The translations under genes and the position numbers were made by a program. Positions 44,962 to 54,254 of a stretch of 64,000 nucleotides of DNA are shown here, one piece after another (positions within the stretch are counted from its first letter, which is position 1; each line of letters starts with the position of its first letter). Below the pieces are notes generated by a model that was not told the DNA's origin, did no database searches, and saw nothing but the letters and a program-made list of their open reading frames with translations. The stretch covers positions 1 through 64,000 of the forward strand of contig JAJDHX010000002.1 of the NCBI GenBank assembly GCA_030266395.1. The letters run 5' to 3'. The stretch comes from Selenomonadales bacterium OttesenSCG-928-I06 (GTDB taxonomy: Bacteria > Bacillota > Negativicutes > Sporomusales > Sporomusaceae).

Positions 44962-45056
44962 TTCTTCACCTCACAATACGGACACACATAATTCTTAACT
45001 TTTAAGCATTTGCTTACTGACCAGATGAGTTTACATTTTGTGCATTGTTTTTTCAT
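44958..45056 (-). CDS. Zinc-ribbon microprotein (32 aa)
   Basis: MKKQCTKCKLIWSVSKCLKVKNYVCPYCEVKK*; ATGA overlap with next ORF. Confidence 0.5.
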   Translation of the reverse strand: MKKQCTKCKLIWSVSKCLKVKNYVCPYCEVKK

Positions 45057-45400
45057 TTGTGACCTCCAATCAACGATCGAAGCACAGCGTTTTCATTTTC
45101 AAGTTCGTCAATACGTTTTTTCAGTTTAACTTTATCGCCACTGCGATCAAAATACTCATCTATCTTTTTAACAATAGGCGAGGATCCGTTTATTAAAAAA
45201 TAAAGACAATAGTCTTGATTGTTTAGTCCTACACGCTCAGCAATTAAATCTATTACATCAGTGGCAGCTTGCCACCACTTATCATATCGAGCAGTGGTTT
45301 GATCTTTGAAACGCAGTTCGTCCCTAAAACTGCTGATTGTAGGCATTTCGATTTTTTCATAATAGCTAACTGGTCTATCAAAATTACTTATGTACTCCAT
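45053..45400 (-). CDS. Hypothetical phage protein
   Basis: Supplied ORF with C-terminal coiled coil. Confidence 0.5.
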   Translation of the reverse strand: MEYISNFDRPVSYYEKIEMPTISSFRDELRFKDQTTARYDKWWQAATDVIDLIAERVGLNNQDYCLYFLINGSSPIVKKIDEYFDRSGDKVKLKKRIDELENENAVLRSLIGGHK

Positions 45401-45544
45401 TTATCTACCTCCAACTCCAAGCAATAACGTGCGCCGTAAAATAAGCCGTAGCACACCAGAGAAAGCCGTAGAATATAACATATTGTATTTTTCTGTTTTG
45501 CTCTTTGCGTTGTTCTCTGATTAGTTGCAGTTCTTCTTTTAATG

Positions 45545-45880
45545 TCATGCTGTTGCTCCTTTCGCGTTAGTACTTTCTCTTGCTTCTAAATATCGTTTTA
45601 GAGCGTCTTTTTTACACCTCAGGTCTTTCCCTTTGGTAAATAACTTAAAAGCTTCTATACCCCCACATTCTGGCGCTATTTTAAACAGATCTCGCACTGC
45701 TGCTGATGATATTTTTAAATAGTTTGCTACCATTTCAGCGGTTAGAATGTCGGGTAACTTATCAAATTCTGAATTCGGCTGGAGTAATTCCAGTTCTGTT
45801 TTAAGCTGCTCTATTTCTGTTTGCATGCCAGAAATCTGGTTAGCCGCTTGAAGTAATAGATCTGCTATGTTTTGATTCAT
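45545..45880 (-). CDS. Excisionase/MerR-like HTH protein
   Basis: PDILTAEMVANYLKISSAAVRDLFKIAPECGGIEAFKLFTKGKDLRCKKDALKRYLEARE. Confidence 0.6.
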   Translation of the reverse strand: MNQNIADLLLQAANQISGMQTEIEQLKTELELLQPNSEFDKLPDILTAEMVANYLKISSAAVRDLFKIAPECGGIEAFKLFTKGKDLRCKKDALKRYLEARESTNAKGATA

Positions 45881-45960
45881 TTTGTCACCTCCGTTTTATG
45901 TAAAACTTTTTCTAAAACGCCTCCTGTGTTATTATTATGTAAAGAAAGGAGGTGCTAATT

Positions 45961-46097
45961 TGGCTAAAACTGGTGAAAAACCGGGCAAAGGTACTTATTT
46001 GTGTACAAAGTGTGGGCAAAGAGTTGTTTTAGACGACACTACTGATACCTTACCGCCTTGCCCTAAGTGCAACAACACGGATTTTATTAAAATTTAG
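45961..46097 (+). CDS. Zinc-ribbon protein on opposite strand of early operon
   Basis: AAAGGAGGTGCTAAT then TTG: MAKTGEKPGKGTYLCTKCGQRVVLDDTTDTLPPCPKCNNTDFIKI. Confidence 0.7.
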
Positions 46098-46233
46098 AAT
46101 GTTTAACTGAAAAAGGTATTCCTAACCACATGCGCCAGGTTGCGAAGTAGCGTTCGCCGCTTGGCGTACTGTATTTTGTTGAATACTTAAATGGTAATAG
46201 TTGTTTTAAGTACCAAAGTATTTTACTCACCAT
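46087..46233 (-). CDS. Small phage protein (48 aa)
   Basis: AAGGAGGTGAG ATG: MVSKILWYLKQLLPFKYSTKYSTPSGERYFATWRMWLGIPFSVKHSKF*. Confidence 0.6.
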   Translation of the reverse strand: MVSKILWYLKQLLPFKYSTKYSTPSGERYFATWRMWLGIPFSVKHSKF

Positions 46234-46263
46234 CTCACCTCCTTAGAAAGATTTTTTTGTTTG

Positions 46264-46647
46264 TTATACTTCTTTAAATAAAGACATTTGACCAAGTACT
46301 TTTTTACGATGCTTATTAACCTTTTTCATAGTGTTACTGAAACCACTATGTGATTTCTTGATAGAATCATAAACCTTATTAACATCATGAATATCATTGC
46401 ATTTTTCTAAATACACCAAGGCTCTTCCGTCCTTATCTTTAACAGCAAATATTTCACGTCTACCGTTTTTATCTTTAACACTAGCCGCTATTCTGTTAGC
46501 TAATCTACCCAAATCCTGTTCTATGAGTTTTTCCATATCAACTAAATAATGAGGACGAATTTCTTCAATTAATTCTTGTTTACTCATCTTGGGTCTATCC
46601 TCGAATTTTTCCACTATAACTTGTCTTGCTTTCTTAATAAGGCTCAA
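46264..46647 (-). CDS. Hypothetical phage protein ending in a clamp-binding-like motif
   Basis: C-terminus GQMSLFKEV. Confidence 0.55.
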   Translation of the reverse strand: MSLIKKARQVIVEKFEDRPKMSKQELIEEIRPHYLVDMEKLIEQDLGRLANRIAASVKDKNGRREIFAVKDKDGRALVYLEKCNDIHDVNKVYDSIKKSHSGFSNTMKKVNKHRKKVLGQMSLFKEV

Positions 46648-47296
46648 CTGAAAACCTCCTTTTTACATTTGAATTTGTAACCATCATTTTAATTTTCATT
46701 AAATTATTAATTGCTTCATCTAACATACCTAAATTGATTTCATATTCATCACTACCACCAATTAAAGAATCTAGCCAAATTTCTATATCTTCTTTATCAG
46801 TTGAAACCACGCTAGGTTTGAATATAGCTTCATGAATTTCACTACTTATTTTCTTTTCGTTTCTTATTTTCGGTTTTGCATTTTTTTCTTTGACTAACTG
46901 CAATACTCTAGATCGTGTAGGTAAGTCATCATTTTCTCTGGCTTCGGCTTTGACTTGTTCCACTATGTCTTTGTTGTTGGCTAAGGTTTCGAAGCGATTT
47001 ACCTGGTCTTTGTTGAAACCTAAGTTTTGTATTACTTCAAGTTTTGGTTTAACTGAAGTTCCAGAATCAAATTTCGTATCAGTGCGTCTTTTGAAATTTT
47101 CGCTTTTTCTATCTCCACCACTATCTTTAGGAAGCTCTTTAAACAAATCCCCTAGCCTAACTTCTGCGTCTATTAGAGCCTCACTTAACATTAAAGCTTC
47201 TTCTTTTTTCTGATTCCTAACCTGTTCGGCTAACTCTAATTTGTCTATAGCTCTAATTTCAGCTCTTACGGAAACTAATTTTTCTCTACCAACCAA
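46634..47296 (-). CDS. ParB/replication-associated-like phage protein
   Basis: KPKLEVIQNLGFNKDQVNRFETLANNKDIVEQVKAEARENDDLPTRSRVLQLV. Confidence 0.6.
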   Translation of the reverse strand: MVGREKLVSVRAEIRAIDKLELAEQVRNQKKEEALMLSEALIDAEVRLGDLFKELPKDSGGDRKSENFKRRTDTKFDSGTSVKPKLEVIQNLGFNKDQVNRFETLANNKDIVEQVKAEARENDDLPTRSRVLQLVKEKNAKPKIRNEKKISSEIHEAIFKPSVVSTDKEDIEIWLDSLIGGSDEYEINLGMLDEAINNLMKIKMMVTNSNVKRRFSVEPY

Positions 47297-47357
47297 AACA
47301 AATTTTGTTAAATCTTCAATATTAGTAGGTAAATTGGAATTGATTGTTGTTATTTCA

Positions 47358-47618
47358 TTAATTTAGATCACCTCCTTGGATTTGTAGCGTATTCGCGACA
47401 GTTTGATTAAAAAAAATTTCATAAGATTCTAATACTGATAAATTAAGAATATTAACCAACATTCCTGCTTCTTCAATAGTAATAGGACAATCGCCATTTA
47501 GTTTTCTGTAAATTGTACTTTGATTACGTTCCATTAAATCCGCCACTTCTTTAATGTTAAATCCTTTTTCTACTATCTTACCTTTTAATTTATTAAGATT
47601 TACTGCTATTTTTATCAC
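47358..47618 (-). CDS. Cro-like XRE regulator
   Basis: NIKEVADLMERNQSTIYRKLNGDCPITIEEAGMLVNIL. Confidence 0.8.
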   Translation of the reverse strand: MIKIAVNLNKLKGKIVEKGFNIKEVADLMERNQSTIYRKLNGDCPITIEEAGMLVNILNLSVLESYEIFFNQTVANTLQIQGGDLN

Positions 47619-47650
47619 CCCCTCTTTGTCGCGGATACGATATAAATAAA

Positions 47651-47679
47651 ATATACACTAGGTTTTGTTGCATGTCAAT
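47651..47679 (-). promoter_or_regulatory. Early (cro-side) promoter
   Basis: Minus strand TTGACA-17-TATATT. Confidence 0.75.
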
Positions 47680-47729
47680 AGTTTTTTTCGCGCATCCGTA
47701 ATTTTTTTGTTTTTTTTGTGTTATTTTGT

Positions 47730-47758
47730 TGCATTTTTGCGAAACTGAGGTTATAATG
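47730..47758 (+). promoter_or_regulatory. Repressor (ImmR/CI) promoter
   Basis: TTGCAT-17-TATAAT upstream of repressor. Confidence 0.7.
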
Positions 47759-47774
47759 TTTTTATTAAGACCAA

Positions 47775-48320
47775 GTGGAGGTTTTGTTTATGAATATGGA
47801 TATACATGAAAGAATTAAACAAAGAAGAATAGACCTTGATCTTTCTGCAGACGATGTTGCTTTAAAACTAGGCGTTTCTAGGGCAACAGTATATCGTTAT
47901 GAATCAGCAGAAATAAAAAACATGGGAATTGATAAAATCGCACCTCTTGCAGAAGCTTTAAACACAACCCCATCCTATTTAATGGGTTGGACAGATGACC
48001 CTACCAATTATGATGACCCTGATTTAATAGCAAGCTTAAGAACTGATATTTTAGAACATTTTAATGGTAATGTAGAAAAAGCATACAAAGCACAACGAGC
48101 TATTGAAGAGGATAATATAAAAAGAAAGAATATGGCAGAAGCTGGTTTAGCTTGCGATTCCTTGCCTTTAGAATTTGAAATTTTAGGATTTGACGCAAAC
48201 AAAAAACCATTACCTTTGTTTTTTCGTATGGCTGAAGAACTAACAGAAGAAGACCTTAAAGAAATTGAAGCCCTAATGAAATTTAAAATTGAAAGACATA
48301 GAAAAAAAGCGGAGGACTAA
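47775..48320 (+). CDS. XRE-family phage repressor (ImmR/CI-like, no LexA-type peptidase domain)
   Basis: MDIHERIKQRRIDLDLSADDVALKLGVSRATVYRYESAEI. Confidence 0.88.
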   Translation: MEVLFMNMDIHERIKQRRIDLDLSADDVALKLGVSRATVYRYESAEIKNMGIDKIAPLAEALNTTPSYLMGWTDDPTNYDDPDLIASLRTDILEHFNGNVEKAYKAQRAIEEDNIKRKNMAEAGLACDSLPLEFEILGFDANKKPLPLFFRMAEELTEEDLKEIEALMKFKIERHRKKAED

Positions 48321-48326
48321 AACGAA

Positions 48327-49082
48327 TTGGCAGATATATCTAATGCATGGGATGAAGCAAGAAATGTTATAAAAGAACTGGATATTAAACGTTTGCCCAT
48401 AAATCCTTTTGAAGTAGCAAGTAATTTAAACATAATATTAGAGCCATATTCTATATTTGAATGTTACACGCCAAATATAATCAAAAAATTGCGAGACAAA
48501 AAATGCGAAGCAATAACATCGAAAGATATTGGTACTGGGGAATACCATGTTCTTTTTGACGATGTTTCTATTAGAGCCGATAGATTAAATTTCACAATCG
48601 CACATGAAATAGGGCATATTAGATTAGGGCATTGTGAAAAGTTTTATAATAACTATACCTGTTTAGAAGACTTTATACATAAAAATTATTCAGAAGAAAA
48701 AGATGCTGACAATTTTGCTGCCGAATTACTCCGTTCCCCTTTTCTTCTTATATTAATAGGTGCGAAAAATTTTTATGATATTCAAGACATATGTGATGTT
48801 TCATATAAAGCCTCTCTTGTTGGCGAACGTCAAATTAGAACCATATTACCCGCATACAATATACCTAGGTATGTTAGCGTATTTAAATTTTATATTGATC
48901 AATTTTCAGATTTTATACATGAGAGGTATTGTGAAAACTGTGGGTATAAATTCATAGGTAAAACTATAAAAACCTGTATAATGTGTGGTTCTGAAAGTAT
49001 TCCTTATCATATTAATAAAGGTTATATTCAAACGCTTGAATACCATAAAAGAACAACTATGGTGAATACAAAAACAAGCTAA
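48327..49082 (+). CDS. ImmA/IrrE-family metalloprotease with C-terminal zinc ribbon
   Basis: FTIAHEIGHIRLGH (HEXXH); C-terminal CENCGYKF...CIMCGSES. Confidence 0.88.
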   Translation: MADISNAWDEARNVIKELDIKRLPINPFEVASNLNIILEPYSIFECYTPNIIKKLRDKKCEAITSKDIGTGEYHVLFDDVSIRADRLNFTIAHEIGHIRLGHCEKFYNNYTCLEDFIHKNYSEEKDADNFAAELLRSPFLLILIGAKNFYDIQDICDVSYKASLVGERQIRTILPAYNIPRYVSVFKFYIDQFSDFIHERYCENCGYKFIGKTIKTCIMCGSESIPYHINKGYIQTLEYHKRTTMVNTKTS

Positions 49083-49117
49083 TTTTTTAGATATTAATAT
49101 ACCAATGAGGTGAAACC

Positions 49118-50275
49118 ATGGCATACATATTCAAAAAAAATAATAAATGGGCATTTAGAATAGACATAGGCAGGGATCCGCTCACAGGGAAACGTAAGCA
49201 AAAATCTAAGCAGGGTTACCGAACTGAAAAAGAAGCCATTAATGCGGCCACTTTAATGGAAGCAGATTTATTAAATGATACTTATGTAAATGACACTAAT
49301 ATAACTTTTGAGAAATACGCTGCTGAGTGGCTAGAGATTTATAAGATCAATAAAAAGCTTAGTACTGTTCGCATACGTGAGTTTACTATTGAGCATTTAA
49401 AAAAGTATTTCAAACACTTTAAAATGCAGGAAATAACTAAACGCATGTACCAAAAAGCTCTATTAGATTTTTCTAAAAAGTATTCTCATAGAACGACAAT
49501 TCTTTTTCACAGTCTAGCAAAAGTAATTTTTAGGGATGCAAAAGGATTTGAAGTAATTAAAACAGATCCAACTGAACACAGCAAGATCCCACAACAAAAA
49601 ATCTCTTTAGAAGAAATTGAAAACAACATCCCCAAATTCATGGAAAAAGATGAACTTTTAAAGTTTTTAAAAACAGTAGAAGAGTATTATAGTTTTGAGG
49701 ATTATGTTGCTTTTTATCTCCTAGCGTTCACAGGACTTCGGATAAATGAACTTTGCGGGCTACTATGGGATTGTGTAGATTTTAAAGAAAACAAAATCAC
49801 AATTAAAAGAAATTTGTTTTCGCGTCGAGCAGTAACTTCTTCTTACGAACTGACCACGCCAAAAACAAAAACATCTATCAGAACAATAGATGTTTACTAT
49901 AAAGCGATGGATTTGTTAAAACTACATCAAAAAAACCAAAATATTGAAAAAATGCAACACAGAAAGACTTGGAACAAAAGACATGATTTTGTTTTTACTT
50001 CTAAAAAACAAAAAGGAATGCCGGCATTAGACCGAAATTATTATTCTAAAATGAAAATATCATTAAGAAAAGCTGGTTTACAAAAGCATTTTACCCCTCA
50101 CAGTTTAAGACATACACATACCTCTCTGTTGGCAGCTGCAGGACGGGATCTATACGAAATAATGGAAAGATTAGGGCATTCCAACGATACAATAACACGA
50201 AATATTTATTTACACGTTACTCAAGAAAAAAGAAAAGAAGTTTCAGACAGCTTTGCAAAATATTTAGGACTTTAA
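49118..50275 (+). CDS. int: Tyrosine integrase
   Basis: TGLRINELCGLLWDCVDF, HSLRHTHTSLLAAAGRDLYEIMERLGHSN...TRNIYLHV. Confidence 0.96.
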   Translation: MAYIFKKNNKWAFRIDIGRDPLTGKRKQKSKQGYRTEKEAINAATLMEADLLNDTYVNDTNITFEKYAAEWLEIYKINKKLSTVRIREFTIEHLKKYFKHFKMQEITKRMYQKALLDFSKKYSHRTTILFHSLAKVIFRDAKGFEVIKTDPTEHSKIPQQKISLEEIENNIPKFMEKDELLKFLKTVEEYYSFEDYVAFYLLAFTGLRINELCGLLWDCVDFKENKITIKRNLFSRRAVTSSYELTTPKTKTSIRTIDVYYKAMDLLKLHQKNQNIEKMQHRKTWNKRHDFVFTSKKQKGMPALDRNYYSKMKISLRKAGLQKHFTPHSLRHTHTSLLAAAGRDLYEIMERLGHSNDTITRNIYLHVTQEKRKEVSDSFAKYLGL

Positions 50276-50358
50276 AAAAAATCTGGTGCACTTTTTGTGC
50301 ACCTTTCGCTATTTCTAATCATGAGAACCCTTTATATTAAAAGGATTTATTAAGGGTA

Positions 50359-50379
50359 TTCAGATATTCTTATAATATA
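50359..50379. repeat. attR: Putative attR core, 21-bp direct repeat
   Basis: Identical to 3099-3119; 83 bp past integrase stop. Confidence 0.85.
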
Positions 50380-50600
50380 TCTATTCCACCAAAAAGAAAA
50401 GTTTATTTTTAAAATTTTTCTAAATTCCAAATGAAAATATCTTGTCTAAAAATGAGAATTGGGCAGGAATATTTTTATTTTTTGTAGAAAGTTCAAAGTA
50501 TTGATGTCTAATTTCTGTGCAAAAGTAAAAATATACCAAAATCATTTACCCTTTCCTATTTTAAGTTTTTAAACTTAATTCAAAAAAAGGAGAGCTTATT

Positions 50601-51302
50601 ATGAAATTAGAAAAATATTTAAAAATCATAATCATAGTATTAATATTTGCTTTTGGACAAAGTGTAGCCTTTGCTGACGAAATTCTCTACAAAGAAGGCG
50701 ATGATTCATTAGAAGTTGCTAAAATTCAGCAACAACTCAATAAACAAGGCTTTTACAAAAAAAGTATTACCGGTAAATATGATAAAAACACTACAAAAGC
50801 AATCAAAAATTTTCAAAAGGAAAAGGGACTCCCTAAAACTGGACAAGTAGATGAAACTACATACAATCTTATCTACAACAAAGAATCATCTATTAAAAAA
50901 GTTACCCCAACAAAAGACACTGATAAAAACTACAAAGGCAATAATGCCATTGTAAAAACAGCTAATAGTTATTTAAACACACCTTATGTGTTTGGCGGAG
51001 CAACTCCCAAAGGATTTGACTGCTCAGGATTTGTTATGTATGTCTTTGAAAAACACAATATCATGTTGCCAAGAACAGCAGATATCCAATTTAAAGCAGG
51101 TAAAAAAATAGATAAATCCAAATTAAAAGATGGTGATTTAGTATTTTTTACAACATATGAACCTGGTGCATCTCATGTTGGTATTTATTGCGGAAACAAC
51201 AAATTCATTCATGCATCAACAAGCAAAGGTGTTATTATCACAGACTTAAACGGGCAATATTGGCAAGAAAGATATCTGGGAGCCCGCAGAATAAAAAATT
51301 AA
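50601..51302 (+). CDS. Peptidoglycan-binding + NlpC/P60 endopeptidase, secreted
   Basis: Signal peptide; VAKIQQQLNKQGFYKKSITGKYDKNTTKAIKNFQK; GGATPKGFDCSGFVMYVF. Confidence 0.92.
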   Translation: MKLEKYLKIIIIVLIFAFGQSVAFADEILYKEGDDSLEVAKIQQQLNKQGFYKKSITGKYDKNTTKAIKNFQKEKGLPKTGQVDETTYNLIYNKESSIKKVTPTKDTDKNYKGNNAIVKTANSYLNTPYVFGGATPKGFDCSGFVMYVFEKHNIMLPRTADIQFKAGKKIDKSKLKDGDLVFFTTYEPGASHVGIYCGNNKFIHASTSKGVIITDLNGQYWQERYLGARRIKN

Positions 51303-51318
51303 TAACTGAGGTGGTATA

Positions 51319-51810
51319 ATGAAGGTAGCAGTAATTATGGGAAGCGATTCTGATTATCCGGTACTTGAGCCTTTAATAAAAACTTTAGAAGAATTCGGTA
51401 TCGAGTCAGAAATATTAGTAGCTTCTGCTCATAGAACACCTGAAAAAGTACATGTATTTGCAAGTTCTGCAAAACAAAGAGGAATAAAAATAATAATTGC
51501 CGCTGCCGGTGCTGCTGCTCATTTAGCAGGAGTTATTGCCAGTGTTACTACACTGCCTGTAATAGGCATTCCTATTAAAAGCTCTGCTTTAAATGGCATG
51601 GACTCTTTGCTAAGCACTGTTCAAATGCCAGCAGGCATACCTGTTGCTACAATGGCTATAGACGGTGCCAAAAATGCAGCTCTTTTTGCAATTCAAATTT
51701 TAGCATTATCAGATAACAACCTAGCTGATAAGTTAGAAACTTATAGAGATAATTTAAAAATTGAAGTAGAACAAAAAAATGCTAATCTGCAAAAAAAATT
51801 AAATAAATAG
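51319..51810 (+). CDS. purE: N5-carboxyaminoimidazole ribonucleotide mutase
   Basis: VAVIMGSDSDYPVL, SAHRTPEKV, AAGAAAHLAGV. Confidence 0.97.
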   Translation: MKVAVIMGSDSDYPVLEPLIKTLEEFGIESEILVASAHRTPEKVHVFASSAKQRGIKIIIAAAGAAAHLAGVIASVTTLPVIGIPIKSSALNGMDSLLSTVQMPAGIPVATMAIDGAKNAALFAIQILALSDNNLADKLETYRDNLKIEVEQKNANLQKKLNK

Positions 51811-51831
51811 AAACTCAAAGGAGCTTAATCT

Positions 51832-52530
51832 ATGGCGAAAATGATATATGAAGGGAAAGCAAAACAAATTTTTTTAACACCTAACGAAGATGAATTACTA
51901 GTCTATTTTAAAGATGATGCAACTGCTTTTAACGGCCTAAAAAAAGGCACTATTGTTAATAAAGGCGAATTAAATAATAAAATTTCTTCTTTCTTTTTCA
52001 ACTTACTAAACGAAAATAATATCCCAAATCATTTTATAAAACAAGTAGATGACAGAAGTATGCTTGTTAAAACTTTAAAAATAATCCCTGTAGAAGTAGT
52101 AGTAAGAAATATAGCCGCAGGCAGCCTTGCTAAAAGACTTGGCTGGGAAGAAGGTAGAGAACTGCCTACCCCTGTTATAGAACTCTACTATAAAGATGAT
52201 GATTTAGGCGATCCTATAATAAATTACTATCACATTAATGTTTTAAATATTGCTACAAAACAGCAAATAGCTCAAATGGAAGAATACGCTTTAAAAATAA
52301 ATACTGTTTTAAAAGATTTTCTTAAAGATAAAAATGTAGATTTAGTAGATTTCAAACTTGAATTTGGCACACACAAAGGAGAAGTAATTCTAGGTGATGA
52401 AATTTCTCCTGATACTTGCCGCTTCTGGGATTCTGCTACTAAAGAAAAACTGGATAAAGATCGTTTCAGAAGAGACCTGGGAAATGTGGAAGATGCTTAT
52501 AAAGAAATATTAAACAGACTCACTGTTTAA
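51832..52530 (+). CDS. purC: SAICAR synthetase
   Basis: [33 protein letters not shown]. Confidence 0.97.
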   Translation: MAKMIYEGKAKQIFLTPNEDELLVYFKDDATAFNGLKKGTIVNKGELNNKISSFFFNLLNENNIPNHFIKQVDDRSMLVKTLKIIPVEVVVRNIAAGSLAKRLGWEEGRELPTPVIELYYKDDDLGDPIINYYHINVLNIATKQQIAQMEEYALKINTVLKDFLKDKNVDLVDFKLEFGTHKGEVILGDEISPDTCRFWDSATKEKLDKDRFRRDLGNVEDAYKEILNRLTV

Positions 52531-52567
52531 TATTAGGTATTGCCCCAGTTAAAAGGAGGAACCTATT

Positions 52568-53992
52568 TTGTTTTATGATGTAAACGAAGACAAGTTAAAA
52601 GAAGAATGCGGACTTTTTGGAGTATATTCTCATACAAAACCAATATCATTCTTAACTTATTTAGGACTTTATGCTCTGCAGCACAGAGGACAAGAAAGTG
52701 CTGGAATAGCTGTAACAAACGGTACTGTTACAAACGTAAAAAAAGCTCTTGGCTTAGTAGGAGATGTATTTAAAAATTGTTTGCCTGAACTTGAATCACA
52801 ATACATTGCCACAGGACATGTTCGCTATTCTACAACAGGTTCTAATCTTGTAAGAAACACCCAACCTCTTCTGGTAAATTATTCAGGAGGTCAATTAAGT
52901 TTATCTCATAACGGTAATCTTATAAACGCCAATGAACTCAGAAAAGAACTTGAAAATGAAGGCTGTGTATTCCAGACTTCTATAGACAGTGAAGTAATAA
53001 TAAACCTTATAGCCAGATCAAGAAAATCTACAACTGAAGAAAAAATAATTGAAGCTTGTCAAAAAATCAAAGGCGCCTTCTGTCTTGTAATAATGACTTT
53101 GGACAAACTTATCGCCATTAGGGATCCGCACGGATTCCATCCTCTTTGTCTTGGAAAAATTGAAGATGATTTTGTAGTATCTTCTGAATCATGTGCTTTT
53201 GATACAGTAGGCGCTGATTTTTTAAGAGATATAGAGCCTGGTGAAATGGTTGTCATAGATAAAGATGGTTTAAAATCCTATAAAAACAGCCTGCAAGGCA
53301 CTTTAGCAAAATGTTCTTTTGAATATGTATATTTTGCCAGACCAGACAGCAACCTTGACGGACAAAATGTCTATGAAGCCAGAATGAATTTAGGAGCAAC
53401 CTTATTTAAAGAAACCAACATAAAAGCAGACATCGTAATTTCTGTTCCTGACTCTGGAACCCCTGCAGCTATAGGCTACAGCAAAGCTTCTGGAATTCCG
53501 TATGTAGAAGGACTATTAAAAAACAGATATATAGGCAGAACCTTTATTCAGCCTGACCAAAAAAACAGAGAAGCAAGTGTACACCTAAAACTAAATGTAG
53601 TAAAATCACTTGTTAAAGACAAATCCATTATTATGGTAGACGACTCTATTGTACGTGGTACAACAAGTGCCAGATTAATCAACATGCTTCGTGCTGCAGG
53701 AGCCAAAGAAGTTCATATGTGTATATCTTCTCCTCCTGTTTTATTCTCTTGTTATTATGGAATAGATATAAACCAGGGAAAAGAACTTATAGCAACTGTC
53801 AAAACTAAAGAAGAAATCCGCCAATTCATAGGGGCTAATTCTTTAAACTATATCTCTTTAGAAGGACTGAAAAGTTCTATCGAAAACACAAAAACATGTA
53901 CTCTTTGCGCGGCTTGCTTTGATGGCAGATATCCTACTGAAACTCCTTGCGAAAAAAACAATAAATTTATATTTGAAGCTGATAAAAAATAA
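52568..53992 (+). CDS. purF: Amidophosphoribosyltransferase
   Basis: EECGLFGVYSH, LQHRGQESAGIA, DDSIVRGTTSARLINMLRAAGAKEVH. Confidence 0.97.
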   Translation: MFYDVNEDKLKEECGLFGVYSHTKPISFLTYLGLYALQHRGQESAGIAVTNGTVTNVKKALGLVGDVFKNCLPELESQYIATGHVRYSTTGSNLVRNTQPLLVNYSGGQLSLSHNGNLINANELRKELENEGCVFQTSIDSEVIINLIARSRKSTTEEKIIEACQKIKGAFCLVIMTLDKLIAIRDPHGFHPLCLGKIEDDFVVSSESCAFDTVGADFLRDIEPGEMVVIDKDGLKSYKNSLQGTLAKCSFEYVYFARPDSNLDGQNVYEARMNLGATLFKETNIKADIVISVPDSGTPAAIGYSKASGIPYVEGLLKNRYIGRTFIQPDQKNREASVHLKLNVVKSLVKDKSIIMVDDSIVRGTTSARLINMLRAAGAKEVHMCISSPPVLFSCYYGIDINQGKELIATVKTKEEIRQFIGANSLNYISLEGLKSSIENTKTCTLCAACFDGRYPTETPCEKNNKFIFEADKK

Positions 53993-54006
53993 TCCAAATA
54001 AGACAA

Positions 54007-54140
54007 AATTGGATTTAGAAAAAGATAAACACACATCTACTTCACTACAAAGAAGCACAGTTACGTACAGCAAGTACGCTCCTGTACTTCTTTGTTTTTT
54101 TAGCTCGCACATGCACATTTCTCTTTTTTTAAATCCAATT
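54007..54140. repeat. Nested inverted repeats (19-bp outer, 14-bp inner, 5-bp apical)
   Basis: AATTGGATTTAGAAAAAGA / TCTTTTTTTAAATCCAATT; ACAAAGAAGCACAG / CTGTACTTCTTTGT; CGTAC / GTACG. Confidence 0.85.
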
Positions 54141-54254
54141 CGAGTGATTCCAGTTTTTCGAAAAATTTAATTCTTTAAAGAAGGAAAGCAAATAAAAATG
54201 GCGAACATGAAATAGATATATTCTTATATGATTTTAAATTACTAAAGGAGAAAA

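Larger units (their letters stand above)
3099..50379. mobile_element. Prophage (temperate myovirus, lambda-like head with P2-like tail)
   Basis: Tyrosine integrase, ImmR/ImmA, full replication, packaging, head, tail and lysis modules between 21-bp direct repeats. Confidence 0.95.

Noticed and set aside
47381-47700. CGTATYCGCGA-like elements (47388-47398; 47631-47641 reversed) as repressor operators
   Set aside because: Only two imperfect copies, one inside the cro coding end; the exact TTTTGTTGCAT pair at the promoters is a stronger candidate.
53059-53256. Minus-strand ORF inside purF
   Set aside because: Shadow ORF of a conserved enzyme gene.
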